Source: Phoronis australis (lineage: Eukaryota; Phoronida; Phoronidae). Taken from it: a DNA stretch of 64,000 nt. The position numbers were made by a program, and so were the translations under genes. The notes under the pieces were generated by a model. That model ran no database searches. It saw nothing but the letters and a program-made list of their open reading frames with translations, and was not told where the DNA came from. The stretch is from NCBI GenBank assembly GCA_002633005.1, contig NMRA01000569.1, forward strand, positions 186,001 to 250,000, in the 5' to 3' direction. Each line of letters opens with the position of its first letter. The first letter of the stretch is position 1. Below, piece after piece: positions 34,401-56,144 of the stretch.

Positions 34401-37400
34401 TTCCACAATAGTAATGATTTTTGATAAAAATGGTGCCTTGCATAAATCTAGGGGGACACTTGGTTTTCAGACCAAGGGTCACAAACAGTCAACAAGCGAA
34501 GTGAAAGGAAATCATCGCTCATTGTTTTGTCTCCGATTTTTAAATGTAGTTCTTAACAGAATCCAAGGGCCTGGTTTTAACAACTTTGATCAAGAGGAGA
34601 ATGCTTCGCCCTGGGTATGTACAATAAAAAGGGATGACAAACATGCGTAGAAACAAGTCCTCCTTCATTATTAAAACCCCATTGACTGTACAAATAGAGA
34701 GTAGAAGTTAACCGTATTAACAGTAGCCTTACTTTTGCTTTTGAACAGATTTTATCCATAGAAACACCATGACCTATAATAATAATTCCCAACAGTCTTT
34801 TGAATTGAACGAAAAGATTCTGGTGAACAATAGAACAAAATTTTCTGCAGTCCCTTATTCGTGTAATTAATCAACAAATTTATTACGGGATTTCCACTGA
34901 AGTTAACATCCTAAGGTACATACACAGCCTAGATTCAGCCGAGGTGAAGACTTCACACAAAAGGCAAACAGTGTCTTTTGATTTAAAAAAGTCAATATCT
35001 GTTTCAGTACACTGATTTGATTTTGAATCACTGGGAAAAGTAATTTATAGCTTAAATACTGAAGTTGGAAACCGGCAAACTCACAGAAGAACCTGTCCAA
35101 AATGTCACTAAAGGGTGCTACAACATTCAAACCTGTTCAGCCATGCACTTCCCAGGAGCGACATATCTGCCAGAGTGGGTTGGCCAAAAGAGAAGTGAAG
35201 GTCAAAAACTTGAAAAAACAATGAAAATAGTCACTAAGTGGTATGCATTAAGTCAAATCCATCGGAATATGGTTAATAGAAACCTATTTGTCAAATTTCA
35301 TGAAAATCTGTTCAGGAACTCTGAAGATACAAAGGAAAACATTATTGAAAAGGGCAATCTTAAGTGATTCGGCAGACATTTGCTCAGTTCATCAATTCTT
35401 AAATTCAGACATTCCATTTTTCACTTTCTACTGCTGCCCACCATGCGGTCAGGTGGCCAGGACTTTCACATCCCCACATACCGGGTTTCCTTATTTTGGT
35501 AAGCTCATTTCTCAGGTCACATTTGGCGAGTTGACATATGCTAAGCATTCAGCCACGACAAAAATTGTGAGAGCAAGTGTGGTGACAAGTTTCACTACAA
35601 AAAGACATAAAGGGCTTAAACTTAGCTCAAAAATAATAAATTTCCAAAATGTCTCCACAGTTGATACTATACAGGTTAGAACCAAGCAAGAACGATGACG
35701 CACAGATCACACCATAATACAGCCCATCCAAGGATGGGTGTATTAAAATGTGTCCCAGCTGATGCACCCATAAAGTCAACGCAGCCTCAGGTGAACACTG
35801 TTAAAGGTGACATAAACCAGTCCTCTGATTATTAAGGAAACTAGATACTTAATTGAGGAAACTAACTATTATGAAACTGGTCTGAACTTGGATTAGGGAT
35901 TTTTGAGATTGGAGAGAAATATCAGTTGGTTAGTGCCTAAGACAATATTCAGTGCCTAAAATGATAAGGTGTGTCTTGTAAAGTTAATGAGTCTGGTCTC
36001 AAGTAATAATGAACTATAAATTCTCCCAAACCTAGAAATCCCCTTTTACAAGATGCAGCATTTGTAACTGAATTTTTAAGACAAAGTACAATAATTCTCA
36101 TATTTAACTTGCTGATTTCATTCTGCACACTCAATATCATTTGTAAAAATATAATATTTTGTCCCTCACCTTCTTTGCACGAGGATATTTGGTGTGAATT
36201 TCTTGTCACCCTGAATTTGCACACAATCATGCAGTTTTGAACTTGGGGGAAGTATCAACGCATAGCCGAGTTTTCAATTCTTTGTGTTAATAAGGTATAA
36301 CACTGTATAATTCCCACTTAATTCATTTATTCATACCAGATATCTCACGTTATTGTCTTCTGTTACTAAAGTACGTTTATACAACAAAAGTTGACACGAA
36401 TCAGTTGACATGGAACGAGATGATCGGGCACAAGTATTTGAGTAAACAGAACTGACACGGAGCACATTGACACCATGGTCACAACTTTTGTCACCCGTTC
36501 TTGACAAGTTGCATGCGATCCTCTTGCTCCTTGTCAACTATACATCTAAATGCAAATATGGGGCAAGGCGAAAGGGATCATCACTATTGCGCTTGCAAAA
36601 AAATGCTCATGTATAAATATAGGTGATCATTTTCGCGTAATTTCTATGATTTGCCTGTCAGCTGTTTAGTGGCTTATGTTTTAACATTAACCAGAGAATT
36701 GTCAGAATATTACATTCAGTTAACAGTCAAGACTGTGTTCAATTCAAATGCTTGGTTATGTAAGGTCTACAGATAAAAACTTTAATCAGCTTATCAAAAA
36801 ATTCATTGAAGCAAAATTCAATGTTACGAATTACATATAACAATAACAATAATGAACTGTGACTACCGCAATTCGCAGGAGCACTTCACATTCTTGCCAA
36901 CAACTTTTGCCTGTCACCGTTTCTGAGTTGCGTGTGCAAACGAATGCTTCAAACTGATCATTACCTTGTGTCATGTCAGTTGGGCCGTGTCAAAACAGGA
37001 CTTTAGAGTCATATCGTCAAAAGAGCATTTAAACACTAACGGGGAAAAGTTCTCTTGTACTAGAACAGGATAAACTAACTAAACTTTATTAATGTTCATT
37101 GGATCATGTTGGCAACATGTAAGCCCCACTTCATTCAATCTACACATAGGCAGTAGGCAATGCTTGGTTACTCCATTAAGCAGATCTGCCCCATTCACCA
37201 AGGCGTCAAATCTACCGCTTTACCAGTAATTTATGCATTTGCAACACTTGACGGCCTAACATTAGTCTGTAAATTAATCACGCCCAATTACCATTAGAGA
37301 ACAGAGATAGAACTTTCCCCTAACCCAAAACATTCCTCTCTTAGAAAGCACAGGCACTTTTCCCTAAGGTGAATGAAGAGATTTGAGGACAGCCATACGT

Positions 37401-38284
37401 AAGAAGGCAAATCCAATATCTGACGAACATTCACACATGAAAATGTGCTCAGACCGTGGATCTGTTTAATGATTAGCCAGCATGCAAACACTGAACAGGT
37501 AAGGAACTGGGTAAGGAACTAGGTGAAGAATAGGTTGAGTTGAGATCAATTCCATAAGGGTAAGTAGCCTAAATCAAAAGTTACTTCATCACAACTTTAT
37601 CAAAAAGTTAAGGTTGTTACAGCTTTATGGTTGGGAGGTTGTTCCACTACAACTAATTCCCTTTGCATCTACTTGAATTGTAATAATAAAAAACAAAAAA
37701 TTCTGCCAACATAAATTAAAATTCATATAAGGCCAAAAAAGCAAAGAACTTGTCTTCTGGTTGTTGCCTCATTTTCACACCTGAACTCATGAACCACACC
37801 AAAACAGAGGCCCGAATCAATTTCAGTCAAGGTCTAGTGTTTTTTTGAAAAGCTACACATGGCACGTATGCAAGAGTAAGCAAGGTTTGAAAGGCCACGA
37901 TTTGACAAGCAATGAATAAAAAACAAATCCTGCATCATTTTTGCTCCTCTGCGGTAGATTCTCTTTTTTGAAAAAAGAAGACCAGAACCAAAATGCTTTT
38001 GTGGCCTAATCATTATTTTACCACCACATACCAGCAACAATTTCAAACATGTATTTTCCAGGATCATCACGGTTGAAGGGATGTTCTTCAATCTTATTGC
38101 CTGAAAGAGGAATACATCCCAAAGACTTTGTTTCCTCTTCATCCTTGTAATAAAATAACAGATCTCCTCTTATTACAAACCAACGCCTTTGCCAGTTTTT
38201 AACAACGCCACCTTGTTTTTTCAGCCAACCAGATTTTACTGCTGGTTGAATTACTGGCGAATCATCTCTGCGTTTGGTAGTCAT
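27210..38284 (-). CDS. ARHGAP22/24/25-type RhoGAP (PH + RhoGAP + coiled coil), complete CDS
   Basis: GTPase-activating protein for Rho-family GTPases; in vertebrates the ARHGAP22/24/25 paralogues act mainly on Rac and shape actin and cell movement. Coding exons are 38032-38284, 29839-29958, 28811-28946 and 27210-28434, joined in frame to a protein of about 577 residues. Domains: PH at about 16-124 (SGWLKKQGGVVKNWQRRWFV .. WVTALRRVMYAHVGGG), then the family's linker IFGQSLRDTMKYE, and RhoGAP at about 145-330 with the arginine-finger motif GIFRLPGRES and the SEVNKMTMENLALIFGPNI helix. A Ser/Asp-rich low-complexity region and a C-terminal coiled coil (about 510-577) end the protein. The PH-RhoGAP-coil order and 'KQGG.VK.W..RWFV' favour an orthologue of the whole ARHGAP22/24/25 group rather than one paralogue. 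The ATG at 38284 lies 4 nt inside an exon whose acceptor is tttctgtttcag, so the 5' UTR is spliced. Confidence 0.92.
27698..27796 (-). repeat. In-frame 33-bp x3 coding repeat
   Basis: Three tandem copies encode EVSLEVKDDQN, the DNA units differing by one base. The repeat lies in the disordered linker between RhoGAP and coiled coil, so copy number could vary without disturbing folding. Confidence 0.95.
28811..28946 (-). CDS. RhoGAP gene, exon 3
   Basis: 136 nt between aaattag and ATTCAG/gttcat. It encodes IFGQSLRDTMKYEIHHNRGQ and VPQVVEECAEFIKKHGLETV, ending GIF plus the first two bases of the catalytic Arg codon. The RhoGAP arginine-finger codon is therefore split by an intron. Confidence 0.92.
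29839..29958 (-). CDS. RhoGAP gene, exon 2 (end of PH domain)
   Basis: 120 nt between gcatag and GGCGGAG/gttaga. It encodes DGSRMTTSHDTYPIWASSKE and ERQEWVTALRRVMYAHVGG, the last strands and C-terminal helix of the PH domain with its conserved Trp. Confidence 0.92.
31803..31928. mobile_element. 126-bp TIR element (MITE), copy 2
   Basis: The left terminus GTTCAGTAACGCTAGGAC is matched at 17 of 18 positions by the inverted right terminus (GTCCTAGTGTTACTGAAC). The interior matches the element at 2421-2567. No clear target duplication. Confidence 0.8.
32448..32588. repeat. ~55-bp tandem repeat, about 2.6 copies
   Basis: GACCAGGCT starts at 32448, 32503 and 32559, each followed by a CCTTGTGGTCA-like and AGGGGTAGCT segment. 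Confidence 0.85.
32595..32880. repeat. Dispersed repeat, copy 2 (partner at 12372)
   Basis: AGGCCTTCATGCAGCGTA, CCCTAGCACTAATCTGG and GCCCTGGCAAGGACGCCC match the copy at 12372 in order and orientation; the two diverge afterwards. Confidence 0.65.
35225..35345. repeat. Degenerate copy of the CTCF-like-box repeat monomer
   Basis: GTCACTAAGTGG, AATCCAT, AAATTTCATGAAAATC and GAAGATAC occur in the same order and spacing as in the monomers at 4971-5116. The box itself is mutated. Confidence 0.6.
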
Positions 38285-38288
38285 ATCT
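38032..38288 (-). CDS. RhoGAP gene, first coding exon (start of PH domain)
   Basis: The exon begins at 38288 with AGAT and the ATG is at 38284-38282. It encodes MTTKRRDDSPVIQPAVKSGW then LKKQGGVVKNWQRRWFVIRG, LLFYYKDEEETKSLGCIPL and ends EIVAG split by the donor GCTG/gtatgt. Confidence 0.92.
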
Positions 38289-38533
38289 CTGAAACAGAAA
38301 CAATTTATTTAGAAAAAATTCTGTTAAAATGTACGTTTTTATAGCTTGGTAACAAGAGAGTCACTGCTGAACATTCTAACGCGGGTACCTCACTGGCCTA
38401 ATCTAGTAGCTGTTTAAATATGAGAATCAATGAAAGTAAATCTAAACCATGTCACTTGCCACTTAAAGTGAACTGGAAACTGTTTTTTCAATGATGCTTA
38501 TCTTTTGATAAAAGGACTTTGCTCTCCAAACAA

Positions 38534-39029
38534 CAGGGCTTGGAATAACCCATGACAAAAAAAACAGAAATTTTTTCATGCGCGCACCCAGCCTTGAAAA
38601 AAGGGGGGCTCGAAATTTTGTCGATGTGGACCTTTTGCCGACAAAACGTCAGGAATAAAAAAAGTACCACCTCCACAAGCGTGCGACTGCGTCTTTTTAG
38701 CTAGTCTGTCCACTCCCAACTCCACACATTTTTGGCAGCAGAGTCGTAGTATTTGTCACCACGATTTACAATCTCACGAGATGCCATTGAAGAAAACCAC
38801 GCTATCCCAGGTGCCCCAGCAATGATGACAATTTACATTCCTCCGAAACATAAAGAGCAACTTCTGCTTTTCAAGGTGAAAGTCATCGGCAACGCCGCGG
38901 TAAGAAAGAAATTTGCCACGTAAATTTTATATCAAATCCGATTTTTTAAGCAGAAATATAATAAAATACGCGGACAGAACATTTGAAAAAAGCGGAAATC
39001 CATGTTTCCGCGGAAAATTTCAAGCCCTG
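38534..39029. mobile_element. 496-bp TIR element with 6-bp target duplication, copy 2
   Basis: Reverse-oriented relative to 21888-22394. It starts CAGGGCTTGGAA and ends TTTCAAGCCCTG, flanked by AAACAA at 38528-38533 and 39030-39035. The first-exon-like frame on its minus strand (ATG at 38787) carries a premature TAG. Confidence 0.88.
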
Positions 39030-42000
39030 AAACAAGTAGTACAATTTAAGGTCTACTGCTACACAGCTTGTCTTTGTCCTCACTCAAATAAGAAGGAGTT
39101 TCAGGGCTAGGGAAGTACTGACAAATTTGCTACTGTTTGAGACCATGCTCGGTACATAAATTTATGAGGTTTGACAAACCAATTTGTTAAGCATGATCTC
39201 AAGCAAGTCAATTCTTTCCAAGCACACATTTAATGTAAGTACTAAAAAAAAGCAATTTGAGAACAAGTGGTGTAAATCTAAAATTTATAGCAGCATATAC
39301 ACTCATCTACAACTAAAAATTATGACAATAGTCAATCTGATTTCAAAACATCCTTCTTTAAATTTTGTTTTAGGGTCAAAGATACTTGGTCACAAGTCAA
39401 AAAACTTGTCAAAGAATTTCGCAAATTGCATTATTCTCTCACTTACAAAATACAACATTTCATGCTGTGATTTTCATTAACATGTTATTCATCTGCATAG
39501 AAAGTATTTATTACTTTGCTCTAGAGAAACATATACAGGATTTTAAACGTGCTAACAAATTTGCTATGAAATTTTCGAGGGCTCGTTTTTAATAAGAGTG
39601 TTGAAAACAGGTCATTTTTCAGGTTATAAATTTTGAATAAATCCAGAAACATGCTAGATTTCAAAAACTCAAATGGCAAGTCAAAATCTACCACTTGAGA
39701 CTGTTTCATGACTTTCTGGTGAAACTGGTATATTGTTTTGCTCACCCTGGACCGGACAGCCATCCTATTCAAGTATTTTGCGAATGTTGCTTGGTTCTCA
39801 AAACACAACACAGCAGTAAACAGGGATAGCTAACAAAGTTATAACTTACAAACCTGCATTAACAAACTCAAAGTAACATTAAGCAATGGTTGCACTGACA
39901 TCAACCACGTTAATCAATGAAGACGAAACTAGTGAAATAATAAATCAACAGCCTGCAAGTGAGAAGTCAAGCAAACTAATTTATAAAGTCTACTTATACT
40001 TCCGTCTGATCTCATGGGGCCTCAAAACTGATGACGTCATATGTATTAATTCAACAGAAAAACTCTTTTTTTCTCTAATAATTCCAAAAATTGTTCTAAA
40101 ATATGATTTTCTTTCAAATTATGACACAAATATTTATTTTTGTGCAAATTTACAATCTTTCTTGTGTAAAGACAATGGCTTTGAGAGTATAAGCTTGTGC
40201 ACAGAAGTTGATGACGGTTTTACTTCCTGTTCTAGCCGATGACTAAACTCCTGAAACGTCAATCTTGGCTCTGAGTGAATATCGTAAGTTATTTGACAAT
40301 AGTTGTAAAATTTATTCTTTGAGATACTTAGTTACATTTTGTGTTCTGTGAGATACACGAAAAGTGAATTATGTCGTTGATAGAACGAGAAATACAATAT
40401 TTATAGTTATATAAAACAGGCCGAGTGTGGACTGTGGTGGTCGTATTCTGAAGTCAAGAACAAGAATTGAAGGATTCGCCATTCCTCCGCTTGAATATTT
40501 ATTGAGCTTGTATCTTTCTGCCTCTTTCTTGATTTCAATCTTTTGTCAATTTCGTCGTTTAAGACTGCAATTTCCTTTGTTTTAATGTGCCAAACTGAAA
40601 GTTCAAAACGCACTTCAAAGGGGGATTTCCAAGTCATTATCAAAACAGTGAATCAGCGCTCTATTGATGAGGTTATGATGATTGACACATTGTAGATTTT
40701 CAAACATACAAATGTTTGGTTTGTGGTTACACGGCATTTGCCAACTATTTTTGAGATCTCAATTTTGCGGTCTAAAAACGGGCATAAACTAATTGTTTTA
40801 TCTGCTATGGTAGACTTACAATAAAGTTGTGTTTTTGCTTAAAAATCGGTTGTGAGCAAGTCAGCTGTTTTAATTCAGTGGGCCATAATATAACCACATG
40901 TTTAGAACCAGTTATCTTGTTTTCACAACAGCTGAGCTGATCGTTTCGCTGTATTATGACCCCAGTAATATTACTCACCCAACTGAATTAGCCTTATGTT
41001 GAAATTTCTAGAAAAAGCTTGGTGAATAATTGGAGTGGGCCAGTGAGCTGATAAACTTGCAGTTTATGAATGATACCAAGCTGTGCAGCCATGCAGACAT
41101 TTATATATGCAAACATTATTCAGTAGAAATTAATACTGCTATTAAATGCAATGTTGATTTGACTATATATTCACTATGACAATTTTTTGTTAAATAACAT
41201 GCTTTTCAGTGAATGAGCATTTTGGTATTAGGAAACAACCATTTAGATGTAAATTGCGGGGTGGGGTACTGCCTTAGTGGAATCTGCATTGCTTTCTTTT
41301 CTTCCATTTTCTAAAAACCAAAGTGATGTCAATGACCAGTACTCATATGTAGGTGAATAGCTGAAGAGGTCAAATTCCAGTAGCCTAGAGCTTAATTTTC
41401 AGGTTTTCATGTGCATAATTTACCTGGGTCAAATTTGGGCATAAATGTTCTGAAATTTTCAACATATATCTGGCAACATAGAGTACAAATACGGTAGTAT
41501 GCAACAATCTATAAATCGGTCACCAATGAGTTGAGACGATAGGTCAGTAATTACCTTAAGAAGTTTCATATCAGCTGACATAAAAGTTTTGGCATGTGCT
41601 TCTCCAGTGTTGCTTTTTTACTGGAATTTTCTTACAGAGCATTCCTCGGCATTGATTTTGAACAGACGTGATATTTTGACTTCAAAAATTCCAATTTTTA
41701 AAAACAGTGAAGCATCATGATATGGTCACAAGAAATTTTATGAAAAAGCCACGTATTACTTTGTATTAGCAGGAGTGTTTAAGATGTCAAAAGATTTTAA
41801 TTCTGCAGATTTTAACTAGCGTAACATGTCTACTGAAGAAGCCAAGTACATTTGAAGAAAACAACATCTATCTGAAACACTAAAATCATCTGCCTATCCA
41901 CTACCAACAGGCATTTAGGATATTTTGTGTTGTGGCGTTTTTCATGCATTAAAATTGACTGGTTTAACTTAATGTACTAGCCAAAGTGTTGTGTGCAAGG

Positions 42001-42255
42001 GATTTTTTGAATTGCTCAGAATAATACGAAGACTTGATTTTATTGCTAAAAATCGTTTTATCCTAACCAAATAAATTCTAGTATGACTTAGACATTAGTT
42101 CCAGAATATAAAATATTTTTTAAGATAAACTACTGTTAGCAAATTGCACTTCGCATTTCTGGTCACATCTTTTATGCTAATGAAAACCGTACATACTGAA
42201 TAGGAACAGAATCAAAAACTTTTGATCTTCTACTCAAACTCTAACTGGATAATGC

Positions 42256-42693
42256 ATGAGTAAAATGTCTTGTATCTATGTAGCATACTATCTTGATATT
42301 GAAATGTCCTGTGTCTATGATGTTCATTATCTTGATATTGAAATGTCTTGTAATGTTCAGCATCTTGATATTGAAATGTCTTGTATCTATGATGCTCACT
42401 ATCTTGATATTGAAATGTCTTGTATCTATGATGTTCAGTATCTTGATATTGAAATGTCTTGTATCTATGTAGCTCACTATCTTGATATTGAAATGTCTTG
42501 TATGTATGTAGCTCACTATCTTGATATTGAAATGTCTTGTATCTATGATGTTCAGTATCTTGATATTAAAATGTCTTGTATCTATGTAGCTCACTATCTT
42601 GATATTGAAATGTCCTGTGTCTATGATGTTCATTATCTTGATATTGAAATGTCTTGTATCTATGATGCTCACTATCTTGATATTGAAATTTTA
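42256..42693. repeat. ~39-bp minisatellite, about 11 copies
   Basis: Repeats TATCTTGATATTGAAATGTC followed by TTGTATCTATGATGTTCAG with unit lengths of mostly 39 bp and one 30-bp variant. Both strands stay open through it because the unit is a multiple of three and poor in stops; this is not a gene. It ends about 170 bp before the JNK exon acceptor at 42857. Confidence 0.95.
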
Positions 42694-42857
42694 TGTCAAA
42701 ATGTCATGTTAGTTTCAAAGTCTATTCATAGAATGCACCCATTTGAGGGAGTGTCGTGCTTGAGTGTCATTGAGTTAAAGTATGTGTCAATGTTAAAAAA
42801 TGCTTCAATGTAGCCTACGTTTTCATAGCATCTGATCACAAATTTGTTTTATTTCAG

Positions 42858-53404
<10,547 letters not shown>

Positions 53405-53952
53405 TGAGAATGCCTCTCACTAACCCATTATTCCTGCATGTGAAACGTGGACAACCTGATACAACTGCGGTCCCAACTGACAGCTCTTGCTGCATGCAGT
53501 TTTAACTCGAGATTTTCCTGTAAAAATAGGAGGCTATTTCTGTATTTGTCTCGGATAGCACTGCCGTTTTAGTGGGTGTTACCAGGGAAAGTAAAACATT
53601 TGATTTTCCCTGTTGTGACTGTGAAGTAGGTAGAAACCTCAACCACATGACCAAAATGTCTTTGAATAGTTAGTTTGGATTTTCTGTGTTCAATTCTCGT
53701 CAAATGTGGTCATAAGACCAGCCTTCGTGTTGTGCAAAAGCACAGCCTCATTACAGCCAACACCGTTCACGTAACCATGTGCAGCACCTGTACTTTTAAG
53801 AGTATTCTATCATTGTTGTGATCATTGTAAAGAGTTAGTCATACACCTGTAGTTTTTGAAAATATTTTGTTCGTGAAAACAGAACCTACCTCGGCCAAAA
53901 CATCTAGTTACTATTGAAATACTTCTAGAGTAACTTTTCAGCTACTTCTGTT

Positions 53953-53958
53953 AATAAA
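53953..53958 (+). terminator. Polyadenylation signal for JNK
   Basis: AATAAA about 550 nt after the candidate stop codon, followed by a T-rich stretch. Confidence 0.5.
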
Positions 53959-55325
53959 AACCTTTTTTATTCTGAACTGGACATACTCTTAATTTGAATC
54001 ATTTGGTTTAATGTATAGTTATTGGTTTTAAAGTTTAACTTTTTCATTCAAAATTTTAATTTTAACCAAAAACGTGTCTATGCAATGACAGTTTATCATG
54101 ATAAAATTCCTATTGCTGTTTGAAGATTTTGTTAACCCAGCGAGTTACTGGCATCTGGTTATTTGAGTGTTACTTTGGTTTGATGCAACATGTAATTTCT
54201 GTTTGCTTTGTTTTATGTATATATTGTAAAGTTATTGTGTAAAGTACATGAAAAAGCTTTGTTAGAAAATTAAATCTATATAATGCCAAACATGAAGTCC
54301 TTTAAAATGGCCCATTGCAAAGATTCTTTGCTTCTGGCTGGACTTAGTCAAGACATGCTAATGCTGTGTGCAAAGCTTAACCTGAGCCATTATGTAGGTT
54401 GGTAATGTAGGTTGGTAATGGGTTTTTTGATTTTGCTTTGGTCGATACAGCTCACGCCAAAAATTACTGACAAAATATAATTTCCGTCAGACCGGTCATT
54501 TTAGGTGATGTGATGAATTATGCTTGCACTCATCTGTCATGACGGGGTGTTCCGGGTCATAGTGTCAGAGTATTAATGGCACGCATTGCAAACACAAAAG
54601 AAGACGCAGAGGTGCATTACGATCATCAATGCGGATAATTCTGCATGAACGTCTTCAGCCAATCACAATTATACAGACACAATCTTAAACTTTATGTCAT
54701 GGCATGTATGCATTTGGTGACTCAATTTCTTGACTTAACACAGTAGCCATCTTACATAAGTCACAACAGGAAAATATTAATGGCTTCCTGATCACAGCAA
54801 AATAGTTTTAGTGTCATTTGAATCTTTGGTGCTAATGCCAGTTGCAGTATCATGGCAGTTTCTCTTGCACTAGGTTTACACTAGTGGTGTAAACACCAGC
54901 ACTTCTTAGCCACAGAAACAAACTGTCAGCGTAGGGGTTTATTTACGCCAGTAGTTTTTGTTTCCTCAAAACAAGAGTTGCCATTAAGCAAAATTCTGAT
55001 GTTGAAGCATATCCACTCTACCATAAACTGATAGAATGCGACAATTATCAAAACCTGGCTAGAAAAGTGCAAGTGAAAACATATCCAGCAAAGCGCTGGC
55101 AAAAGTGTCGCCAGTAAGTGTTTACATAACTGGCGTAGTCGTTACTAGCAAAAGTGCTCTTAAAAACACTGTTTTAGTCATTTTGTGACCGGGGTTTCAC
55201 GAACATAAACATATTGGTATCATGATCATAGAATAAGTTAAAATGGGTTCTAGACGTTTTTGGCAGTATAAACAAGAACAGTTCATGTTTTCAAAACACC
55301 AACAAGTTAATTCCATTGAATTTGC

Positions 55326-55331
55326 TTTATT
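55326..55331 (-). terminator. Polyadenylation signal for the esterase gene
   Basis: AATAAA on the minus strand about 585 nt after the stop codon at 55913. Confidence 0.4.
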
Positions 55332-55912
55332 TGACTTTTAAACACAAGTGGAAGCTTGAATGTCATTTTCAGAAACTGAAATTTTGCACACATAAGATTT
55401 GTTTGTAAACTGATGTCAATAATTTTGCAGTAATTTGTGGAACATGTGCATAACACAAAGACATAGATATGGAGAGAAGACGTGATTTCAAAATGACTCA
55501 AAATACACACTGGGGAAGAAAGAGTGCAAGTTGAGGATAGTTTCTCCATTCTCTAAGCACTGCTTAAATATCCCTTACACAGCAACAGTAACATAAACTG
55601 ACTGGAAGACTTCAACAACCAACTGAATGCAATAAATCATTACACCATAAAAACATAATGCGCAATGCAAGTAAACACTCCCGACCTGTGGTTAAAAATA
55701 ATTACTGACCCTCAGTCACTGATCACGAGTGCTCTCAAATGAATCCAACAAAAGCATTAATAAAAGCTAAACATGATGTATGGTGGTACAGCTTGAGGAC
55801 ATGTAACCATTGACAAGTCTTTAATATCTGCTGTGGATCACACAGATGACCATTTTTAAAAGACACCTCAACCTTAACTACCACAGCACGAATATTTTTA
55901 TGTTAACAGATG

Positions 55913-56144
55913 TTAAAACACTCTGTGTGCACACTGTAGGATGCAGTTAATAACTTGGTCATGATACTTTCTCGTTGGTGAGCCAATGTCCAGGCAGATA
56001 TCAACGTGTCCACAACCAGGAAGGACTTTGAAATCTATTGGCTGTTCTGGAAGATTCCTATGAACTGTGTCCACAAAGAGCGTGCTGGAGGTTATTGGCA
56101 CTATGCTGTCATTGGTTCCATGGAGCAACACGATGTGGGGAAGG
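55913..56144 (-). CDS. Esterase terminal exon (catalytic Asp and His)
   Basis: 232 nt from taattgcag/CCTTCC to TAA at 55913-55915. It reads LPHIVLLHGTNDSIVPITSS .. FKVLPGCGHVDICLD .. ILQCAHRVF. The first base completes a codon started by exon A (AGC) or B (TGC). Confidence 0.92.

Larger units (their letters stand above)
29959..38031 (-). other. 8-kb intron of the RhoGAP gene
   Basis: No extra exon is needed or seen between the two PH-domain exons. The intron holds a MITE (31803-31928), a 55-bp tandem repeat (32448-32588), a dispersed repeat (32595-32880), a run of G near 33481 and a degenerate repeat copy at 35225-35345. The remainder is unremarkable AT-rich sequence. Confidence 0.6.
38289..42857. 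other. Region between the divergent RhoGAP and JNK genes
   Basis: Contains the TIR element copy at 38534-39029 and the minisatellite at 42256. The 5' UTR exons and promoters of both genes should lie here, but none can be pinned down. The rest shows no supported feature. Confidence 0.5.
53405..55912. other. Convergent 3' region between JNK and the esterase gene
   Basis: JNK 3' UTR at the left and esterase 3' UTR at the right (stop at 55913-55915). No further coding sequence was recognised. Confidence 0.55.

Noticed and set aside
42256-42813. Long open frames on both strands that look like a repeat protein
   Set aside because: They are by-products of a ~39-bp minisatellite whose unit is a multiple of three and has few stops; no start context, splice sites or homology.
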